A DNA stretch of 64,000 nucleotides, taken from Eonycteris spelaea. Taxonomy: Eukaryota; Chordata; Mammalia; Chiroptera; Pteropodidae. Positions within the stretch are counted from its first letter, which is position 1. The number at the start of each line of letters is the position of its first letter. The position numbers and the translations under genes were made by a program. Location of the stretch: positions 5,420,501 to 5,484,500 of the forward strand of contig PUFA01000034.1 of assembly GCA_003508835.1 (NCBI GenBank). Reading direction: 5' to 3'. Under the pieces are notes generated by a model. The model was not told the DNA's origin and searched no databases. It saw only the letters and a program-made list of their open reading frames with translations. Of the stretch, positions 46,321-59,842 are shown piece after piece.

Positions 46321-47737
46321 TTGTCCTATCTCCGAACCCCAACAAAAACTGAAGAGGCAAGCATTTCTCTGGTTGCTTCTGGCAGCCAACTTGCAAATGC
46401 AAATGGTTTACAAAACGATCTAAGTTGCACGAGTCAAACAAAAAACGTGATGCATTTTTAAATGTATTCCACTGCTAGGCCAACTGTGTTTTGTCAAATT
46501 TCTTTTTGCTGCCCTAATGTGAATATAGCGTACATCTCATAGTTTCTGGTCACTTTCATTACTTAGAGCTCAGCCAGTCTAATCCAATTTATAATCTGAC
46601 TCTCGTGAGTGATTAAAAGCTCTTGTCTCAGGCTTTGGCCTGAGAGCTCAACCAGGGAAGAGGGAGGTGTATGCTGTTTCTGTTCGTCCTCCTCTAGTAT
46701 TTCTCGTTCTGTCTCCATCAGTTTTGGGCACTGGGGCGAGGAAAGAGAAACAGGGAAAACGTTTCTTTATCTGGAAGTGCAATTGCAATTCTCTATTGAC
46801 CATGATTGCTTCTCTAGTTAATACCACCCCACTGGCAAAGCCATCCTTAAGGCAGGAACCCAAACATCCGCTCTTCCACGGGACACACGCGTGAGTGCTT
46901 CGGAGGGCCCGAGGGGGTCACTCTTCACACTTCTCTGAAGTGAGAAACATAGCTCCAATTCTACCTTTACCTCTTCTTCCTGCAGCCAATGACCAACCCT
47001 CATTCCCTACCCTCTCCTCCTCCCCCACCCCATTACCCATTGGAGGCTCCCGTTCCTGGTTCTCAACCCTCTTGGGTAGGCTACCAGCAAAACCACTCAA
47101 GCACAGTCACCTAACACAACAGGAATAATGAGGAAAGAAATGATTTCAAAGTCGGCCAGATAAGTAAGAGACAACTAACTGTTCCTCTCTTTTTCACTCT
47201 CTTCCACACTAATCTGTCAGGGTATTGAAACCAAGAAAGCAGGACTAGCTACACAATTTGCAGGCCTCAGTGCAAATTGAAAAATAAAAATCTGAAGATG
47301 GCGGTGGCACAAGGCCTTTCTGAGTGTGAGGACCTGTGTGACTGCGCAAGTGGTAGGACCCGGTCATCCCAGAAGACAGACCGAAGGCAAAGAGGATGAT
47401 TCTTGAGACTTACGATCTCATGGAGCTTGCCTTGCTAGATTTTAGACTTGCTTAGCACACATCACTCATTCCCACTTTCTTCTCTCTCCTTTTTGAAATG
47501 GGAATGTCTGTCCTTTTTGAAATGGCGTCACAGGTTCACAGCTGAGGATGCATTTTGCTGGGGGTGAAGCTTACCTCCGGTCTCACCTGATTTAGATGAG
47601 ATTTAGATAAGACTTTGGGCTTCACGCTTTAGGGCTGATGCTGGAATGAGTTAAGACTGTTGGAGCTGTTGGGCTGGCGTGAATGCGTTTTTCATGTGAG
47701 AAGGATATAAGTTCGGGGGAAAGAGGGCTGGGGCAGA
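46321..47737. other. Intergenic, nothing recognised
   Basis: Mixed unique sequence with no exon or repeat I can name. Small open frames at about 46609-47128 are unsupported. Confidence 0.5.
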
Positions 47738-48120
47738 ATGTTAAAGACTGAATCTGTCCTCCTCCCCAAATGCACATATTGAAGCTGAAATCCCCAATGT
47801 GATGACATATGGAGGTGGGACGTTTGGGAGATAATTAGGTCATGAGAGTAGGTCCCTCGAGAATGGCATTAGTGTCCCTATTAAAAAAAAAAAAAAAAGA
47901 TCTGAGAGAGACGATCTCTGCTCTCTACCACATGAGGATAAAAAAGAAATGGTCATCTGCAAAATAGGAAGTGTGCTCCACCAGACACCAGATCTGCCAG
48001 CATCTTGACCTTGAACTTCCTAGCCTCCAGAACTGTTATAAACACATACTTGTTGTTAATCCATCCAGTCAGTGTATTATACAGACTGCTATATATAACA
48101 GCCTAAACTGACTAAGGACA
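47738..48120 (+). mobile_element. ERVL-MaLR (MST/MLT1-like) solo LTR
   Basis: It follows the MST/MLT1 LTR in order: 'gttaaagactgaatctgtcc', 'atgtgatgacatatggaggt', 'ttaggtcatgagagtaggtc', 'ctagcctccagaactgttat', ending 'gcctaaactgactaagga'. A 16-base A run interrupts it at 47883-47898. It is ancient and non-coding. Confidence 0.85.
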
Positions 48121-48520
48121 ATTCCAGAAAACCTCATGACTTTTCTCTGCCTTTCTCCCATTCCACACATTTGAGACAGAGAGAGAAAGTACTGAACAGG
48201 AAAGAAGTTACAATAAGATAACTTCAGGGGTCAGCTGGAGAAGAATGACTTTCAGGTTCCATTTGAATGCTGCCTTAAAGCCCAAGTTAGATTTGGAAAA
48301 ACAGAAATGAAAGAGGTATAAAAAATGTATTTCTCAGCAAAAAGAACAGTGTAGGTGATGGGATAGGATGTCAAAGTCAAGACAATGTAAGATACAGAAC
48401 ACAGGGAAATGAGAGAACTTATCTTCCAAAAATTGCAAGCCCTTGAATGTACAACTATGATGTAGGGTCCATCCACACAATGTGGTATTTACTGCACATT
48501 TCTTTTAAAGGTAGGTTACT
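48121..48520. other. Intergenic, nothing recognised
   Basis: AT-rich sequence between an LTR and an L1 3' end. No feature seen. Confidence 0.5.
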
Positions 48521-49070
48521 TGAATATATTCATGGCAGTACAATTTACAATAGCCAAGATATGGAAGCAACCTAAATGCCCATCAACAGATGATTTGATA
48601 AAGAAATTATGGTTCATATATACAATAAAATATTACTCAGTCATTAAAAAAAATGAAATCCTACCATTTGCAATGACATGGATGGACCTAGAAGTTATTA
48701 TGCTGAGTGAAATATAGTCAGACAGAGAAAGATAAATACCATGTGATTTTCCTTACATATGCAATCTAAGGAACAAAAAGAACAATCAAAAACAGACTCA
48801 CAAATATAGTGGATAATGTGGTGATGGACAGAGGGAAGGGGGTGTGGGGGATGAGAGAATGGGGTGAAGGGTCAAAGAAGTACAAATTAGTAGTTGATAG
48901 ATGGTCACAGGATGGGGAGCACGGCAGAGGGAATGCAGTTAGCATTAATACATTGGCTAGGCAGAGGGTCGGGGAGGGAGGGAGAAATTGGGGGGATCAT
49001 TTTATGAACTATACAGATCTCTAACCAATGTACTGTATACTGAAACTATTTTAAATAAATAAATAAAAGT
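48521..49070 (+). mobile_element. L1 3' end with AATAAA-type tail
   Basis: It starts in the 3' UTR phrase 'caatagccaagatatggaag', runs through 'gaaatcctaccatttgcaat', 'gacatggatggacctagaag' and 'ttagtagttgatagatggtc', and ends in repeated AAATAAAT. About 550 bp, 5' truncated. It shares its tail with the copy at 42310-42575. Confidence 0.9.
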
Positions 49071-52000
49071 GGGTTACCTGTATTTTTTTGTTTTTCTAGT
49101 ATACTGAATATAGGCAAACTATGACTATAATTCCAGTTACATGGAATAGCTCAAACTATAATGCAAATTCTGTGATTCAAGTCATACTTTAATAAGTGAG
49201 AGGCTTTGGTGATGTCTGCCCTATTCATGATAAGAAAAGGCAACAGCCAAAGAAGTGTTGGTTGGGTATGGGTGTCAAGCCTTTGGTTTCATTTGTCACT
49301 GACCATCTGTGTATCTTTGGGAAAATCATTAACCTTCCTGACCCTCGGTTTATTGTCTGTAAAATAAATATCAATGTACCTTAATTAGGGTGTAAGTATT
49401 CAATTTAACATTCATAAACATGCTTTGTTCGCAGCAAGGCATTATCCAAGGTACAGTGTCAATGTGATTTCTGAATCCTTGACTCTGTTTTGGAAAGGTC
49501 ATCCCAATTGATGCCTGCTTGAAAAAAGGCATATGAGTCTGGAGAGGCAGAGTTAAAAACAGCCTGAAGTATTTATAAATCTAGTTTTAAGATGGGCAAA
49601 GCATACTTTTGACAGGTGATTCTCAGGGGAAGCTTTCAAGTGTCAAGTTCATGGACCTATGAATAGAACCTATAATTGAGGGTAGTCAAGTTTTGCTTGA
49701 AGTGGAGCTGCTAAAATCCTGGAGGACATAAAACAGTTTATTTTCAATAAAATATTTCTGTATTTATAGTTTCTGATTCTCTGTATTTTCCCTGTCTCAC
49801 ATCTCAGCTCCATAAGAATACAGGTCTCTGCTTTATTTTGAGAGAATGTCAATTGTAAAACAAATATGTAATCACCTTTCAGGGCTACAGAATTATAGCC
49901 TGCTTTCAGTGGTCACAGATTTTAGATATTATTTACTCTGGCCATAACAGTTTTTGCCATATATGCACAAATAATCAGTGATCTTGGAGAACCTTACACA
50001 AGCTGTTTTCTGTGCCTAGAATATGAGTTTCTTATCATGGGCACTCTTTTAGCCTCTATTTGTCGCTGTCCCAGTGACTCGCAATTTCTATCCTGGAATC
50101 TGCTTACTTAAAGGGAAACTAATACCTCCCCAGCCCCAGGGTTAGCACATGACCTAGGTTAAACCAATCACTGCTTTATTGGCCACAGTGATTGATTTAG
50201 GGGTGGACATATGACTGAGTCTAGAGAGTCAAGCAAGAGCTGATTGACTGCTGTGGTCTAACTGAATATATCTGTCAGGATACATTGACTTATTTTTTAT
50301 TTTTATTTTTCCACTGTTGTATCTGGTTCACTAAGTATTTGTAGTATTACACATGACTTTATTGAGTCGAGACTTCCTGGAATTAAAATTTATTCCCCTC
50401 TAAATATTGGAAAGATCATTCTGACAATCTTTTTAAATGGTTTAATTAATATTAGAGCTCAGCAGTCAAAAAATAGATAAATCTCTCTCCAAAGAATTCT
50501 CTTGTTACCTTTCTGTAGAATAAAATACACTTAAGGCTAATATCTCTTCTCTAGTAACTGATAGCTCTTAAATCTATTATAATAAATGTCTAATAAAGAA
50601 ACGCCATGAAAATCACAACAAATCAATATGATTAAGTCATTGCAATAATTCATGCCTCTAAAGAAAATTGTCCTTAGTTTATGGACGACTTTTACAGTTT
50701 TGATAAGGTGATTTTTAAAAATGGCCACAGGTTTTGTTTGTTTGTTTGTTTGTTTTCTGACACCTTTGTGCAAAGCGTTTGATGGAAATGATGCTAAGTG
50801 ACTTCTGAGGCTCGATAATTAAATTCCATACGTCTTCTGCCTGGTGCTCTTGGGTACTCATTGTGAGAGAATTCAGCTGTCATAAAAACCCAGGGAACCT
50901 GAAAGTTTCATGTTGGAGAGACCAAGTAAGTGTAAGAATTCCTGCTAACAATCACAGAACCTCGCCTTCAAGTCATCCAGCCCAGGCACCACACATCAGG
51001 GAGCAGAGACAAACCATCCCTGCTGTGTCTTATCTAAATTTCAAACACGGAGAACTTTTTAGCATAATAACTTTTTTTTATGTTGTTTGTTATAAGCACA
51101 GTCACAGGAAACTTTGCTTTGTTCTTCTTCAAGGATATATTTAAGATTTTGCTTTGAAGTGTCTCAGCTATTGTGTGTCTAAATATTTATTTTGTGTATA
51201 TTTAGGATTCAGTAAGCTTCTTGAACCTCTGATTGGTGTCTTACCCAGTTCTGGAAAATTCTCAGCCACTAGCATTTCTGCATCTTTCTCTTTCTCCTTT
51301 TTTCTCTGTCTCCAGTTAAGCATGTTAGAACTTTATACAATGTCTTCTGTTTCTTACCCACTCTTCTGGCATCTCTCTACTAAATAATTTCTTCTGGCCT
51401 ATCTTTCAGTTAATAAATTCTCTCTTTAGTTAAGTTTGCTGTTAAACCTATCCACAGTGCTTAAATTTCAGTTACTGTTTTTCACTTGTAGAAGTTTTAT
51501 TTTTTATAAATCTGTATGTCACTTTTTATAGTTTCCCTTTCTCTACAGTTATTTTCAAGTTTGATTTAAAAAATTTTTTTTTACTCATAACAAGCATCGT
51601 TGTTTTATGGTTTATTTCTGATAATTCCTGGATGTGAAGTCAAAGCGGGTCTGTTGCTATTTTCTATCATTTGCTGGTTCACACTCATGTCATCTTGATT
51701 CCTTGTGCATCTGGGGTCTTTGACAGCATGATATCCATTCTATCTAAAAAACTATATAAGTAATTTTAGGCCTATGACAACCAAACTTTTCCTAGGGAGG
51801 ATTTTTGCTTCCTCTGCCAGACAGAATCTGAGAAGTCAGTCTAGACTGCCTTAAGCTCATTTTGTATTTTATTCAGTTCTGTTTAGTTATTTCATTAGGG
51901 GATTGATTCAAACCACCTAGCTCACCATTACCTAAATCTTAAATTTAGGAGACAGTAGACTAATAGAAACCAGAGTTTCTTAAACTTTAAAATGCATACA

Positions 52001-52830
52001 AATCACCTGGTATCTTGTTAAATGCTAGAATTATCAACAGGAATGCAGATTCCGATTCAGTAGCTCTGGAATGAGGGTCAAAATTCTGCATTTTTAACAA
52101 ACTTAAGATGATAGCAATGCTAAACTTTACCAGAAAGTATATAACATGTGGGAAGCCGGATAAGAATATTGAGTGGGAGTTAGGAAAATTGAAACTTATG
52201 ATAGAACACATGCCAAGTGTATTTTTTAAACCATATATTATCTAAAATCAAACATGTTCCAACCTTTTCTTTATAATATATTAGATACACAGGTACCAAA
52301 GAAATTAAGGCATGTCTGAGAGTATCTGTCACAGTGGTAAGGTCTCGATGGAGATGATTGGCAAGGAATGAGAGGTTTATGAGGTAGACTGAGAAAGATA
52401 ACATAGAGAATAGTATGATAGTAATACCCCCCATCCCCAACACACTACCTCTCAAAAAACGGGTGTTTAAGTTCTGCAGAGGGTGGCTATGCAGATAAAA
52501 GATAATGAACTGTTTACATAGGGAACGATGTGAGATGTTGAGGTGTAAGTGGAAAGCCACTTAATATGATCCCACTTATTATTGACCCATCCCCAGTAAC
52601 TGGTACCACGTAGGCATTCAAAAGCACTTTCTAAATGAATACTTTGCAGAGTTGGTGGTCCCAAAACAAAATACCATGAATACATTTTACCGTGAGCTGA
52701 CAAGAAACACTTTCAGGGACTCCCAGAAATAATTAGGAGAGACTTTAAACAGAGGTCCTTTGGGATACAGATGAAGACAAAAATGTAGTGAAATTAGAGC
52801 AATTACTAGTAATACATACAAAATAAATAA
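49071..52830. other. Intergenic, with small old repeats
   Basis: A MIR-like fragment lies at about 49280-49385 ('tgaccatctgtgtatctttg') and a MER5-like MITE at about 51970-52110 ('tgcatacaaatcacctggta'). A (GTTT)n run lies at 50733-50755. Otherwise AT-rich; no gene supported. Open frames at 50863-51387 and 52180-52703 have no known similarity. Confidence 0.5.
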
Positions 52831-52876
52831 ATATACATATGTGTATTATATACATATATACACACACACACACATC
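52831..52876. repeat. AT/CA dinucleotide stretch
   Basis: Alternating TA/CA sequence: 'atatacatatgtgtattata' followed by ACACACAC. An imperfect microsatellite. Confidence 0.85.
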
Positions 52877-55800
52877 TCAAAAATGTGTGAGCTTCATGTG
52901 TCTATCTCATACTGTTTAGTATCTAGAGATCATAACTTCCAAAATGAAGAGTAATTCATAACTCATAGAAGCAGCAAGGTGAATTAGAAAGTTGCAAGAT
53001 TTTTAAACTGAACTTTTAGGATTCAAACCTCTGCTCTGTCATCACTACCTGGGTCACTTTGGGGCACTTACTGAGCCTCTTGAATTCCAGGGATTTTGCG
53101 AAGTTTAAAAGTGACAACGGTTATAAATCCCTTGCTGCATCTAGATGTTTAATGATAAATGTAAATGTCTTTACTTTTTCTCTTTCCTCAATGTCAACAA
53201 CTTAAAAAATACATCTAAATCCCAAGTCCCGTTTTGTCCAGTTAGGATTGAGGTGACAGAAAAGCTGAACTACTTGGACAAGAACCGCTCTGAAAATCAA
53301 CATCACGATTGCATAAAAACTCAAAGCAATGGAAATGTAAGTCCCCTTCTCTTCACTCCATTTTTTAAAAACCGATGCACCATGCAAGGAGCAGCGATTT
53401 ATCTGGTCACATCATTGCAAAGCTGAGGCGAACAGACTTGAGATAATTAAACAATAAATTTTGTTCTTATTTAATAACCAAGAGAAGAGATGATCTTCTT
53501 CCCGTATCCTCAAAGTAGGTCATTCTCAAATTCTTTTAAATATAAATGTGGTAAGCATAATTTATCAAAAGTTTTATTCTTTAGAGAAGACATAAATGCC
53601 AAAATATGAATATAATTTTTCCTCTATCTTCTCACTCTGACCAGTTCAGACATATTTAGTAATAATCACTTGTGAAAACATAATTTTCAAGCAGATCTTC
53701 CTAGAATAATTGTATATTAATTTATCTCAGCAGTACCACATGCTGGTATTCATCCAGCCTCCCTGGAAATAATTATTCAACATCAACATGGTAAGTTTAA
53801 AATCACAATCCACTTTGAATACTGAAAAGTACACTTTCAAGTCAGCCTCTCAAAACTCCCTCAACTGATGAAACTCTGAACCCAAAGTTTTGTTTTTTTG
53901 TTTTTTTGTTTTTTTGTAGTGGAAATTGCTAATGTGGGTTTGGGAAAAAATATGTTTTATAATAGATACTCAATTGAGCATGCAAACATCAAGAGCTCCA
54001 GAATTTCCATAAGGGAGAAGCAGGTTAGTAGGACAAAGAGCTTATCTTGCAGGACTTTATAGATCTGTCATGCTGATTTGAAGAGGCTTTTGGCATGTGG
54101 GGGACTTTAGCACCCCCTACCCCGACCGAGCCCCTTGGCGTTCTTTGTCTGCAAATATATTTTCTTTCATGGAAAACAGTCAGTGGCCTATATAAGGATA
54201 CCTGGATACTAGTATTTTAACTCTTATCAGTTACTTCAGTAAAGGAGAAAAATACAGTTGAGTTGAAGCATGCCATTTGAAGATCCTCTTCTGGTAATAA
54301 AATAGAAGTTATTATTGGCCTAAAGATTGTTAGGCCCAAGCAAAAGGGGTATAGAAGTATTAACTCTTATAACCCCACATAAAATGTCTCTAAGGGCACT
54401 GTGAGGATAGCTTAATCCTTTGAAAATGGACTTGGATGCCTGACAGATTTAACTCAAATGACACTTTACTTGTGAAACACTTAAGCATCACTGTTCCCAG
54501 GCTTCTGGAAACATCAGAACTAAACAGAAGGTCCCGGCTCTCCAAAAAAGCATTCTCATATACCAGTAATTACAATACTCAAAAGACTAGTCATGGCAAA
54601 TGGCTCCTACGTGAAAGACCGTAGTTCCTTTTACCTTCTTTTCTTCTCTTTTATTATGTTCAGTGATCTCTCTCGTTCCCATCTATCATGTTCAATTTCA
54701 TAATTATATGAAGTGGTTGTCTGCATGTGTATGTATATCTGAGTATACAAGTTTGCTGTTTCCTATAAAGAAATGCTAGCTTGGTATAAAATGGCCCATG
54801 CAGAATTATGGCAGAAGCATAAACAGTACATGAATTCATTGCTAAACTGGAGACTTTTATCAGAAGCCCCAAGCACATGAGAATAATTTTCCAGCAGGGC
54901 TCTGTCACAGCCCATTGGTTATACCAGGCTGTATCCAAAAATCTTGTTATTATCTGTCTTCTTTCTTTAAAAATTAAAGACATCAACCCAGATAAAATTA
55001 TCTTCCCTGCTGATTGATCTCTTAATAATATACGCAAATAGCTAAAGATTTATCAAAAGAGATTGCTAAAGTAATTTAGGACAGCTTCCCTCGAGAAATG
55101 CATTTCTACATGGTAATATATTTGTCATCGAGCTTTCGATAGAGTTAATATTAAAATCATATTGAAAATCAAAGCTTTGCATCTGTCAAGGTAGGTACTC
55201 AAAAGAAAACAAGGCACCCCAAACTGGAAATTCCTTTGAATTTACACTAAGCTGCTCTTTGACTTATTTCCAAAATAATTAAGTCACGTAAGTTTAGAGT
55301 TGGGAAAGACAAGAATTGAGGCTAAAAACATAAAAGTCAGGAGCCCCGCGTTCAAATATTGCCTAGAACACTTCATTGGTGTTGACTCAATTTGCTTTTA
55401 GGTGGTACCTTCAGAAATGGCAAAGCTAAATTTGTACAAGAGAGAGTATTATCAAGTTCATATAGCAAACTGGAAAGAGTTAACGAGTGCTTCAAACTTC
55501 CTTTTCTGAAAACACGTTAAAAAAATGCATTTAAGGTGAAACGAGTTAAGATTCAAATAGGTAGCAGATGTAATTAGCAACCATCGAACAAAATTTGACT
55601 ATTTCCCACAAAAAAAGACATCAAGTGATATGTACAAGGCCCTGGACTACCAGGTGACTGGACCTTCCACGGCTCAAACCGAACTGCAGTCAATACGCCC
55701 ATAAAACATAAGACCGTCAAGCCAGGCAGAGGAAAAGTCAATGTCGGTAACTGGCCTGACCGTCACACAGTCTTGATGTGGCTATAGAGTAACCGCTATA

Positions 55801-56850
55801 GTGCCATCTGATTGCACTATCCAGAAATGACAGCTTCTATGCCATTATCCAATGGGGAGCTGCTAGTCACGTATGGCCATTGAGTCTTTGGAATGTGGTT
55901 AGTGTGGCTGAGGAAATAAAGTTTTCATTTTATTTATTAATTTGATAATATTAATATAGAGTTGACACAAGCCATTCATGATTTACTTAACCTGAACATA
56001 TAATTTTGAAACAGATGCTTCTACTTAAGTCGAATCATTTCTCACAACGAAGATGAACCAAGTCTATCGTGTGGGTGTGACTATGAAAGGAACATGATTA
56101 TTTGTACCCTGCTTAGTTATTGGACAACTTGCCGATACGTTGAGAACAATTTAGATAGGTGAATCTAATTTCCCAACTGGAAATTTTAAAAACTCTACAT
56201 ACAGATTAAGAATTGACATGAAAATTTAGCACCTGAATTAGGATGTGCCTGTCCTCATTGCCACCCTGCTATAAAAAGGTTCTCATTCTCATTTGCCCTG
56301 GAGGGAGGGTTCATGGAAAGTTCACTCTCTGCAAGTCTCTGTTAATGAACCTCCCTTACAAGGTGACAGTACCTGACGCAGCTGGAAATGCAGAGGCTCA
56401 GGGTCGCTGCCAAGATTCTTGAGAGGCCCTGACCTCAGGGCAGCTTGTCTTCTCTTTCCCAGTCACGCCTCCAACTATGCAGATCTGGGTCAATCTGGGG
56501 ACCATGCCGGTGTGTATCTGACCAGGAAAGTGGATCCAGAACTGAGTTTCCGGTCATCCGCAGAACTTGGCCGGGTTCGTGGCTATTAGACTTTTTAACA
56601 GGGTAAACTCAGGAAGGCATCTTTGCCTTTTTATTGGGAGTCTAAAGAGGTGAGGGTCAGCAAGCAGTTGGGGTGTCTGTGGCATTAAGGGAGCTCCTCT
56701 TTACTGATGCTGTCGTTGTGGCTGGGATCACACCAGTCATGGCTACAGACGTGGGTGTCCCAGTGCTGCTGTTCTACTCCCAGGAGTCGTAGATCTGCAG
56801 AGCCGTAGCCCTACAGAGCTAATGAGCTGAGAAGCACCTGCCCAGAGGCA
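52877..56850. other. Intergenic, with small old repeats
   Basis: A MIR-like fragment lies at about 53025-53140 ('cctgggtcactttggggcac'), a (GTTTTTTT)n run at 53889-53917 and a MITE-like fragment at about 55845-55960 ('gtcacgtatggccattgagt'). Sequence at about 56280-56850 is less AT-rich with several CpG and may be an old retroposed or LTR remnant, but I cannot identify it. Confidence 0.5.
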
Positions 56851-56861
56851 AGAACTGCGTC

Positions 56862-56901
56862 CACGTGCACGCGCACACGCACACACACACACGCACACAC
56901 G
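56862..56901. repeat. (CA)n with CG interruptions
   Basis: Alternating purine/pyrimidine run ACGTGCACGCGCACACGCAC continuing as CA repeats. The CG/CA mixture is a sequence type prone to Z-DNA. Confidence 0.9.
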
Positions 56902-57294
56902 TCCAAAGTGAAGAATACGTGGTATGTGAATTCACAAAATATGTTACTAATGAGTCATCCAGAGAGAATAGCTGCCCTAGAGAGTCATCTCTACATGTTG
57001 CTGACTTCGTCTAATAAATTTCTATTTTATTAATCTCCTAATAATTGAAGTTTCTTTTTTAGTTGCAGCATAACTTCACCTACCTATCCTGATAACTAAG
57101 TGCATGGTAGCTGCCCTCACTAGGCTTACTGTGACTTCAAGTATTTCAGTGGCTTTAATAAGCACCCATTTTTTTTAACTAGAATAATTATTTATTTCTA
57201 ACTTATATAAGAATTTACTTCCCAGATGGTAGAAAGATCACATCAATACCAAAACATCTTTTAAACAGGACTAGAAAATGCAAATCCATTTAAA

Positions 57295-57435
57295 GTGATT
57301 GCCCTCAAGTCTATCTACATAGTAGAATCAGTGGGTGCACGTTTTTGAAATCAGTGTCCAGGGCCCTAACCTCCAGAGGCTAATTTAAATGGTCCAGAGT
57401 AGGGCTAAGCATTGGTATTTTAAAAAACTATCTAA
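57295..57435. mobile_element. MER5-like MITE fragment
   Basis: 'cagggccctaacctccagag' followed by 'taagcattggtatttt' fits the right half of a MER5-type element. It is diverged. Confidence 0.5.
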
Positions 57436-57627
57436 TTTGACACTTTTTTGATCATTGCGTTAAGTTCTTGAAATCGGTTAACTCTTTTAAGTTCAGTCTT
57501 AAAATTAAACATTAAATTTAACTCCATTTTTTTAAACCTTCCAGTGAAACAAAGGAAAATAGAAATATTTTTCTACTTCCTGAAACTCATCATTATATTT
57601 TTGAATGATTCGTTTAACGTTCTTCAT

Positions 57628-58041
57628 GATGGTCAGTTTTATGTCAGCTTGGCTAGGCTACTGCCCCCAGTCAGCCTTTAATAAAACAGTAGGTAGTAGT
57701 TGCTGGGATGATATTTTGTAGAAGTGATTAAAGTCCCTAATTAGTTGAATTTAAGTAATAAATATGATCTTAAATAATCTAAATGGGCTGCAGTTAGTGA
57801 GTTAAAAACCCTAAGAGCAGGACAGAGGCCTCTTAGAAGGATAATAAATTCTACCTGTAGACAGCAGCTTCAGCCTGGCCCTAAGGTTCTCACCCTGCTG
57901 GTGCTGACAGCCCGCCCTAAGGACTTCAGGCTTGTCTCACCAGCCCCCACAATCCCATGAGCCAATTCTTTGCAATAAATCTTTTCCTCTATATCTCCTA
58001 CGGATCCTGTTTCTGTGGTTGAAACTTGTTAGACTAATACA
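57628..58041 (+). mobile_element. LTR-like repeat
   Basis: 'tcagttttatgtcagcttgg', 'ctaggctactgcccccagtc', 'ccacaatcccatgagccaat' and 'caataaatcttttcctctat' follow a widespread mammalian LTR-like family ending 'gactaatac'. The family name is uncertain. Non-coding. Confidence 0.6.
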
Positions 58042-58448
58042 CTCCCCAACTTCCATTAAACTGTGTTATTCATTATGAATTGCAGAACCTAGCAACAGCC
58101 TGGTCCATAGCAGGCACCGATAGACACTTGTCAAATGAATGAATGAATAAATGAATGGTTGGGATAGTAAACACCCAATACAAAGGGTGAGTCATGAGGC
58201 ACATCAAATTGGCATTCAGCATGGATTCCAGCCATAGAGATCAGGGAAGATGTGCAATGAACTGAGGTTGAAGAATGGAGATGGGTAAACAAAAGGACAA
58301 AGACTGAAAACGGCATGCTCAGTCACATTATGGAAGCAAAAAGGACAAAGAATTCCTGTAGACAGAGGAAAATGAGATTGGTAGACTCAGTCATGACTTA
58401 ATTTTGCAAGATTAATGCATAACTTCATTCTTTAGACCAGTGGTTTTC

Positions 58449-58449
<1 letters not shown>
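58042..58449. other. Intergenic; short GAAT repeat
   Basis: An L2-like tail ends in (GAAT)n at about 58135-58158. Nothing else recognised. Confidence 0.45.

Positions 58450-58511
<62 letters not shown>
58450..58511. repeat. (CT)n microsatellite
   Basis: About 60 bases of uninterrupted CT. Confidence 0.97.
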
Positions 58512-58514
<3 letters not shown>

Positions 58515-59143
58515 CAAAAACTTCTATGATTGCATCTTACTTGGAGGCTAAAAGCAGGAAGAAAAATACAGTTTTATGAAGCTCTTCCAATCAAAGTTAT
58601 GTGGAGACCAGGGTTGTGTGTGCTCAGCCCCTCACTCACTGCTGTGGATGCCTTTAAGAAAGCCAAAGAAAAGCTAACATTCCACGGAAGCATCATTTGA
58701 AAATCGATACTAAAGTAAATGGTCATATCTGTATTTGTTTACTCATTTCATTAATCAATCAAGCAAGCAATCAATCGCTATTTGGAGCACTCTACCATGC
58801 AACATTCTGGAGAAGCTCAGAGTGAAAAGAGACAACATTATCTCCTGGTGGCAGAACCAGCCAGAGAGAGGCAACGATTACTCTCCTGAGGTCCCGAGAG
58901 GCCACCTCCTAAGGGCTTTGAGGTTTATTCCGAAGACAATTAGTCCCTGATAGAGGAAGCAGGGTCTTATAAAAACTGCGACTATGGGCGCACTCGGTTT
59001 TTCTCTGACCTCATCTCTCCTCCATGAACTTGTGCCAGAGTCCCAGGGACAGGAGGCAAAAATAAAGTGTTCCATCTTTAAAATCTCTGAAACGCTGGGA
59101 CAGCGGCGAAGCTGCTCCATGGCCCACACAGAGGCAGCGCCGA

Positions 59144-59189
59144 AGTGGAGCAGATTGTAAACCCGGAGTGGAGCAGATTGGAAACCCAG
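59144..59189 (+). repeat. 23-bp tandem duplication
   Basis: Two adjacent 23-bp units both start AGTGGAGCAGATTG and differ at two positions (T/G and G/A). The second unit abuts the LTR that starts at 59190. Confidence 0.92.
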
Positions 59190-59565
59190 GCTGTCTCAGC
59201 CTGCTCGGGCTGCAACAGAAATTTATTTCTCACAGTTCCAGAGGCTAGAAGTCCAAGACCAAACTATCGACACACTGGTTTCTTCTGAGGCTTCTCCCCT
59301 TGGCTGGCAGATGGCTGCCTTCTTGGTGTGTCTTCCTGCTTGTCTCTGTGCCTGTGCATCCCTGGTGTCTCTTTCTGGATCCAAATTTCTCCTTTGGACA
59401 AGAGTCAGATTGGATTAGGAATCTCCCCCAAAGCCCTTAAGTTAATCACTTCTCTAAAGACCTTCTCTCCAGATGTGATTCTGAGATTACATTCTGATTA
59501 CATTCTAAAGTAGATTAGGACTTCAACTTATGAATTTGAGGAAGACACGATTTAGCCCATAATAC
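59190..59565 (-). mobile_element. ERVL-MaLR (MST-like) solo LTR, reversed
   Basis: 'agaaatttatttctcacagt', 'tccagaggctagaagtccaa' and a decayed 'gatttagcccataata' end follow an MST-type LTR read backwards. It is ancient, about 375 bp, with no coding sequence. Confidence 0.8.
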
Positions 59566-59809
59566 ATAGGATGTAGGGGAGCAAGAAAGATTAGACCAGA
59601 AATTAGGGTCAGCTTACAGATGCCTTGCTCCATAAGAATGGGAAATTTGAACTTCTTTAGACAGTGGATTATATGAATGCCTGATATGACATCCTCACCT
59701 CTATTCAAGATGGAAGGTGAAACTGATAACATGATTCATTTACTAATAAATTATCTATAACATAGAATGTATATTTTTCAGTAACTGACTTCTCTCTAGA
59801 CACTTGATT

Positions 59810-59842
<33 letters not shown>

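Noticed and set aside
46045..46461. Ser/Leu/Pro-rich and Arg/Glu/Gly-rich open frames of 76-138 codons
   Set aside because: Low-complexity translation of a polypyrimidine tract.
47738..48120. Active endogenous retrovirus
   Set aside because: Only solo, diverged MaLR-type LTRs are present here and at 32.4, 34.2 and 59.2 kb; no gag, pol or env sequence accompanies them.
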